NCBI GenBank assembly: GCA_947492175.1
Contig: CANLMQ010000043.1
Location: 1-46,629, forward strand
DNA: 46,629 nt
Direction of reading: 5' to 3'
Origin: an uncultured Draconibacterium sp.
Lineage (GTDB): Bacteria > Bacteroidota > Bacteroidia > Bacteroidales > Prolixibacteraceae
The notes under the pieces: generated by a model
The model's input: only the letters and a program-made list of their open reading frames with translations
Database searches by the model: none
What the model was told of the DNA's origin: nothing
Shown: piece after piece, positions 43,563 to 46,629 of the stretch
Layout of the letters: every line of letters begins with the position of its first letter
Numbering within the stretch: the stretch's first letter is position 1
Program-made: the position numbers and the translations under genes

Positions 43563-43895
43563 ATGGAAGAAAAGGATTTTAAAAACATGATGCAGCAATC
43601 GAAGCAAGAAATTCAGTTTCCCGACTTCGAAGAAAAAGTAATGTCGCAAATTCGTCAGAAAGAGGCCAGCCGTCGTTCGGTTTGGAAGAACCTGAAAATA
43701 TCGTGGTTGTTCTTTTTCATAGGAGCATTCTTTGGAATTTTTGCAACACAGTTTCTGGTCGATATTCAGATTCCGCTTATCGGAGAACATTCTAAATTGG
43801 TGCTGCTGGCAACCGAAATATTTATAGTGCTGCTTGTTGCCAGTCAGTTCGATAGTTTGTTACGATTTACCTTAAAAAAGCGCGACGATTTGTAA
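43563..43895 (+). CDS. Membrane protein in sigma operon, possible anti-sigma factor
   Basis: From the ATG at 43563 the protein has 110 residues. The N-terminal 45 are cytoplasmic and charged (MEEKDFKNMMQQSKQEIQF), followed by two transmembrane helices (about 50-68 and 78-98). The position after an ECF sigma and the shape (short cytoplasmic domain plus membrane helices) fit an anti-sigma factor, but no zinc-binding HxxxCxxC motif is present. I do not recognise the family. Confidence 0.75.
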   Translation: MEEKDFKNMMQQSKQEIQFPDFEEKVMSQIRQKEASRRSVWKNLKISWLFFFIGAFFGIFATQFLVDIQIPLIGEHSKLVLLATEIFIVLLVASQFDSLLRFTLKKRDDL

Positions 43896-43901
43896 ACAGT
43901 A

Positions 43902-44804
43902 TTACAATAAAGTTCCGAGCGTAATCAATAAAATCCCAATCAGAATCCCAATTAGGTAGGCTCCTTTCTTTTTAAGGTTCTGTTCACGAAAAAGCAGCCC
44001 GCCAATTACAAATGCAATTAAAACGCTACCTCTGCGCAGAGCTGAAATCACCGAAATAAGTGCTTCTTTATCGCTTAAAGCATAAAAGTAAAGGTAGTCG
44101 GCAATTATCAGGAAAAGCCCGATAAACGGAATGGTCCAGCGCCATTCAAATGTTATATTCCTGCGCTTTCGTATTTTTTCATTTAACAAAACAAACGGTA
44201 GTAGAATTACCACCTGGTATACCGAAAACCAGGCTTGTACGGCTACCCGGTCAATTCGTTGTAAAATAAACTTGTCGTAAAGTCCGCTACATGCTCCAAG
44301 TAAGGTGCCCGCAATAATAAAATAAATCCATTTGTTACGTTTAAACTCAATACCTTCAAGTTTCCCGGCAGTTGAAAACAGGTAGAAAAAGGCCAGCGTA
44401 ATAATTATCCCTAGCCACTGGTAAAGGTTCAATCTCTCATGAAAAATAAGCAGGGCGCCAATCAATGTCCACAGTGGCCCGGTTGCCCTGATGGGAGCAA
44501 CAATGGTTATGGGCAGGTGTTTGAGTGCAAAAAAAGCCAGTACCCAACTGGAAACTACAATGGCCGATTTTATGAGTATCTGTAAGTGTTCCGATGGCGT
44601 TATTTGCGGAACAAAGAGTCCGGAATTCGCTAACAAACCGGGTGATTGAAACGATAGAATAATAAGCGGAGTAAAGAAGGCTGCACTTGCAACTGTTGAA
44701 AAAAACAACACCGGCATAACCGCATTGTTGTTTAACGATTGTTTTTTGAAAATATCATAAATGCCCAGAAACAGAGCCGAAGCCAATCCTAATAGTGCCC
44801 ACAT
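43902..44804 (-). CDS. DMT-superfamily (EamA) transporter
   Basis: The 300-residue protein has ten predicted membrane helices in two EamA repeats (about 5-140 and 153-298), with LPITIVAPIRATGPLWTLIG ending the first. DMT proteins export or import small metabolites such as amino acids and nucleosides. Substrate is unknown. It ends 7 bp from the end of the convergent sigma operon. Confidence 0.88.
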   Translation of the reverse strand: MWALLGLASALFLGIYDIFKKQSLNNNAVMPVLFFSTVASAAFFTPLIILSFQSPGLLANSGLFVPQITPSEHLQILIKSAIVVSSWVLAFFALKHLPITIVAPIRATGPLWTLIGALLIFHERLNLYQWLGIIITLAFFYLFSTAGKLEGIEFKRNKWIYFIIAGTLLGACSGLYDKFILQRIDRVAVQAWFSVYQVVILLPFVLLNEKIRKRRNITFEWRWTIPFIGLFLIIADYLYFYALSDKEALISVISALRRGSVLIAFVIGGLLFREQNLKKKGAYLIGILIGILLITLGTLL

Positions 44805-44867
44805 AATTGTATTTAAGCGCGCAAATATAGTTTATGGTACGGAGATGAATATTTCCTTAAGGTTATT

Positions 44868-45028
44868 ATACCAAATTGACCACAAAATTTCGCATATGAA
44901 CTTATTCTTTTCCGTTTTCCCTTCGTTTCAAAATTCTAACGTAGCTATGGCTATGCTAAAATTTTTCGCCTTGGTAAAACGAAAAATAATGGCGCATCCA
45001 ATGCGGTATTTTATAATCAAATTGGTAT
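44868..45028. repeat. ~160-bp imperfect palindrome, MITE-like or structured repeat
   Basis: The left end ATACCAAATTGACCACAAAA is matched in inverse by the right end (reverse complement ATACCAATTTGATTATAAAA). The similarity continues through both arms (TTCGCAT / ACCGCAT; TTTTCCGTTTTCCC / TTTTTCGTTTTACC; AAAATTCTAACGTAGC / AAAATTTTAGCATAGC) up to a TATG loop at 44946-44949. About two thirds of positions match, with G-T pairs. Part can be read as a minor ORF, which I reject. It lies between divergent transcription units. It could be a non-autonomous mobile element or a long RNA hairpin. Confidence 0.75.
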
Positions 45029-45196
45029 TATCTCTTTTTTAAGCTGAAATATTCTTCTATCTGAAAAAGAGACAATAGTTTTGTGTGCTTTTCCTGTAAA
45101 AGCAGATAAAGCATATCTATTTGTAATTGTTTTTATTGATGGTTGTAAGAAAACCAAAAAAGATATTTGTTGTTTGAAATAAGTACAACATAAAAT

Positions 45197-45433
45197 ATGG
45201 AAAGATTTAAACAAAAGAAACTTGCCTTGATTTTTCTGGTGATTGGGGCAATTGGAGGATTTTTATACTGGAAATTTGTGGGCTGTACTAGCGGAACCTG
45301 TGCCATTAAATCGGTTTGGTACTGGAGTACACTTTGGGGAGCGGCCGTAGGATATTTAGTGGGCGATTTTATATCGGACATTCTAAAAAAGAGGGAAAAG
45401 AAAAATCAAGTTAAAGATGATAGCGAAGTTTAA
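45197..45433 (+). CDS. DUF6132-family small membrane protein
   Basis: The 78-residue protein has two hydrophobic helices (about 8-27 and 45-62) around FVGCTSGTCAIKSVWYWST, with two conserved cysteines (about C30 and C35), and a charged C-terminus. This matches DUF6132, a small Bacteroidota and Chlorobiota family that is often beside thioredoxin genes. It overlaps the thioredoxin frame by 17 bp. The cysteines might be redox partners of thioredoxin; this is inference. Confidence 0.85.
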   Translation: MERFKQKKLALIFLVIGAIGGFLYWKFVGCTSGTCAIKSVWYWSTLWGAAVGYLVGDFISDILKKREKKNQVKDDSEV

Positions 45434-45725
45434 TAGTATTATAAATTCAAGCCGTCCGGTGTTGGTCGACTTTTATGCCGATTGGTGTGGCCCGTGTAAA
45501 CAAATGCCGGCCATATTAAAACAGGTTAAAGACGAGCTGAAAGAAAAGGTTCGTATAATTAAAGTGGATGTCGACAGAAATCCGCAAATTGCGACAAAGT
45601 ACCAAATCCGAAGTATTCCTACACTTATTCTTTTTAAAGATGGTGAAGTAAAATGGACAGGGCTGGGGGTACGTTCGGCAAATGAGATTGAGAAATTAGT
45701 GCTGCAAAATATAGATAGCCAATAG
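45417..45725 (+). CDS. Thioredoxin
   Basis: The 102-residue protein is a complete cytoplasmic thioredoxin with the active site W23-C24-G-P-C27 and the cis-proline segment IRSIPTLILFKDG. It starts inside the DUF6132 gene, so translation is coupled. No signal peptide. It may supply electrons to the membrane partner encoded just upstream. Confidence 0.95.
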   Translation: MIAKFNSIINSSRPVLVDFYADWCGPCKQMPAILKQVKDELKEKVRIIKVDVDRNPQIATKYQIRSIPTLILFKDGEVKWTGLGVRSANEIEKLVLQNIDSQ

Positions 45726-45731
45726 GATAGT

Positions 45732-46472
45732 ATGGAAGATGTGCAAAATAAGTTCTACTCCTCAATAGCCAGGTTTTATTCCGAAATATTTCCTTATAAT
45801 CCCATGCAGCAAAAATTTGTAAGGGCTTGCGTTGGAGATTTGGCTGAAAAACATATTCTTGATATTGGTTGTGCCACGGGCGAACTTGCCTTTCAACTGG
45901 CACAGGGTGGGGCCCATGTTACCGGAATCGATCTGAACAAAGATTTGCTGCAACAGGCTGTTAGCAACAAGAAACACGAAAAACTTGCCTTCAGGCTGGG
46001 AAATATGCTCGAACTGAAACAGGATTTTAGCAGGCATGAGTTCGACGCTGTTTTGTGTTTTGGGAATACGCTTGTACATCTCGATTCAGAAGAACTTGTA
46101 GTGCAAATGCTTGAAGGTGCAGGGGCGGTGTTAAAACCAGGCGGTAAACTGCTGATTCAGCTGCTGAACTACGATTACATTTGCGGCGATGCAATTACAT
46201 CGTTGCCGTTAATTGAAACCGATACTATTAAATTTATTCGCCGTTACAATTTTTCAAAACATTCCGAATTAATTGGTTTTCAGACCAATCTGGAAATTAA
46301 AGCCGAACAACTTAAAGTGTCGAACGAAACACCTTTGCTTGCGCTTAAAAGTTCAGACTTAAAAACACTACTCGAAAAAGCAAGCTTTAAAAACATTCAT
46401 CTTTACGCCAACTTTAAACAGGATGCCTTTGGTGGAAAACATTTGCCTTTGGTGGTGAGCTGCGAAAAGTAA
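45732..46472 (+). CDS. Class I SAM-dependent methyltransferase
   Basis: The 246-residue protein has SAM-binding motif I HILDIGCATGELAFQL (about 35-50), GIDLNKDLLQQA, and VLCFGNTLVHL (near 98), typical of Methyltransf_25/11 proteins. The substrate is unknown. It follows thioredoxin by 6 bp, so it probably belongs to the same transcript. Confidence 0.88.
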   Translation: MEDVQNKFYSSIARFYSEIFPYNPMQQKFVRACVGDLAEKHILDIGCATGELAFQLAQGGAHVTGIDLNKDLLQQAVSNKKHEKLAFRLGNMLELKQDFSRHEFDAVLCFGNTLVHLDSEELVVQMLEGAGAVLKPGGKLLIQLLNYDYICGDAITSLPLIETDTIKFIRRYNFSKHSELIGFQTNLEIKAEQLKVSNETPLLALKSSDLKTLLEKASFKNIHLYANFKQDAFGGKHLPLVVSCEK

Positions 46473-46479
46473 GAAAACA

Positions 46480-46548
46480 GGGGCACAGGCAAATCCCCTG
46501 GGGGCACAAGAAAATCCCCAACTTTGGCAAGCTATGCCCCATGGGGCA
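46480..46548 (+). repeat. GGGGCACA direct repeats and a GC palindrome
   Basis: GGGGCACAGGCAAATCCCC (46480-46498) is repeated as GGGGCACAAGAAAATCCCC (46501-46519), 21 bp apart. Each copy can pair its GGGG with its CCCC. A perfect palindrome TGCCCCATGGGGCA follows at 46535-46548. The G/C blocks stand out against the AT-rich background. They may be a terminator region, a target site for the adjacent element, or a recombination site. Confidence 0.55.
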
Positions 46549-46553
46549 CATTA

Positions 46554-46629
46554 TGTCTAGTCCTAAAATAGGTTTACACAATAAGTCAACTTATGTCAGG
46601 ATTTAAGATTTATAATGAAAGCTTCAAGC
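46554..46629 (+). mobile_element. Probable left end of an insertion sequence, cut by the window edge
   Basis: TGTCTAGTCCTAAAATAGG (46554-46572) followed by TTTACACA looks like the terminal inverted repeat of Bacteroidota IS3-type elements. An ATG at 46593 opens MSGFKIYNESFK, like the first residues of an IS3 OrfA, and runs off the window. Only about 75 bp are visible, so family and completeness are unproven. Confidence 0.45.

Noticed and set aside
44761..45042. A 93-codon open frame over the palindrome
   Set aside because: It lies inside the imperfect palindrome, has no ribosome-binding site and its sequence mirrors the repeat arms. It is a by-product of the repeat.

Overview
The window reads as chromosomal DNA of a free-living or polymer-degrading member of the Bacteroidota, most likely close to the Marinilabiliales/Prolixibacteraceae type. 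The grounds are a SusC/SusD pair with a xylanase-type glycosidase, several Bacteroidota-restricted families (DUF3078, DUF6249, DUF6132, TPR-LytS kinases), low GC, weak Shine-Dalgarno sequences and promoters with the Bacteroidota TAnnTTTG -7 element. The taxonomic call is inference from gene content; no rRNA gene is present.

Layout. 1-1150: non-coding start with two near-identical terminator hairpins, a tRNA-Trp, and the decayed ends of two ISL3-type insertion sequences. 1154-9528 (minus strand): a polysaccharide-utilisation block with a SusC-like receptor broken by a one-base frameshift, an intact SusD-like lipoprotein, a GH10 endo-xylanase, an unknown secreted protein and an M14 metallopeptidase. 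9831-15479 (plus strand, divergent from the receptor): a compact catabolic operon of MFS transporter, IclR regulator, glucarate-dehydratase-type enolase, SMP-30 lactonase, SDR dehydrogenase and RraA-type aldolase. Together with the left block it suggests extracellular cleavage of a uronate-bearing hemicellulose, uptake, then non-phosphorylative oxidation of a sugar acid down to pyruvate. That pathway is inferred.

15996-33418: mostly housekeeping and scattered single genes: orphan LutA-like protein, MsbA-type ABC exporter, purB, NfeD-type protease, secreted bleomycin-hydrolase-like peptidase, homocysteine methyltransferase-like protein, cold-shock protein, acetyltransferase, purT, a YyaL-type thioredoxin-domain protein, an FAD oxidoreductase, a secreted prolyl oligopeptidase and rpiB. 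Strong hairpin terminators separate several units.

33673-42516: a sensory and envelope region. A gutted sensor-kinase relic precedes an intact TPR-LytS kinase and its overlapping LytTR response regulator; downstream on the same strand come an OmpA-family protein, a DUF3592 protein, an AIM24/TIGR00266 protein, a small outer-membrane barrel, an unknown exported protein and a DUF3078 protein. 42652-43895 is a tight DUF6249 / ECF sigma / membrane protein operon. 43902-46472: DMT transporter, a ~160 bp imperfect palindrome that looks like a mobile or structured repeat, then DUF6132, thioredoxin and methyltransferase genes. The right edge has GGGGCACA repeats and what looks like the first ~75 bp of another insertion sequence.

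The most interesting items are the catabolic operon pairing a GlucD-type dehydratase with an RraA-type aldolase, the long palindrome at 44868-45028, the kinase relic beside its intact paralogue, and the frameshifted SusC.
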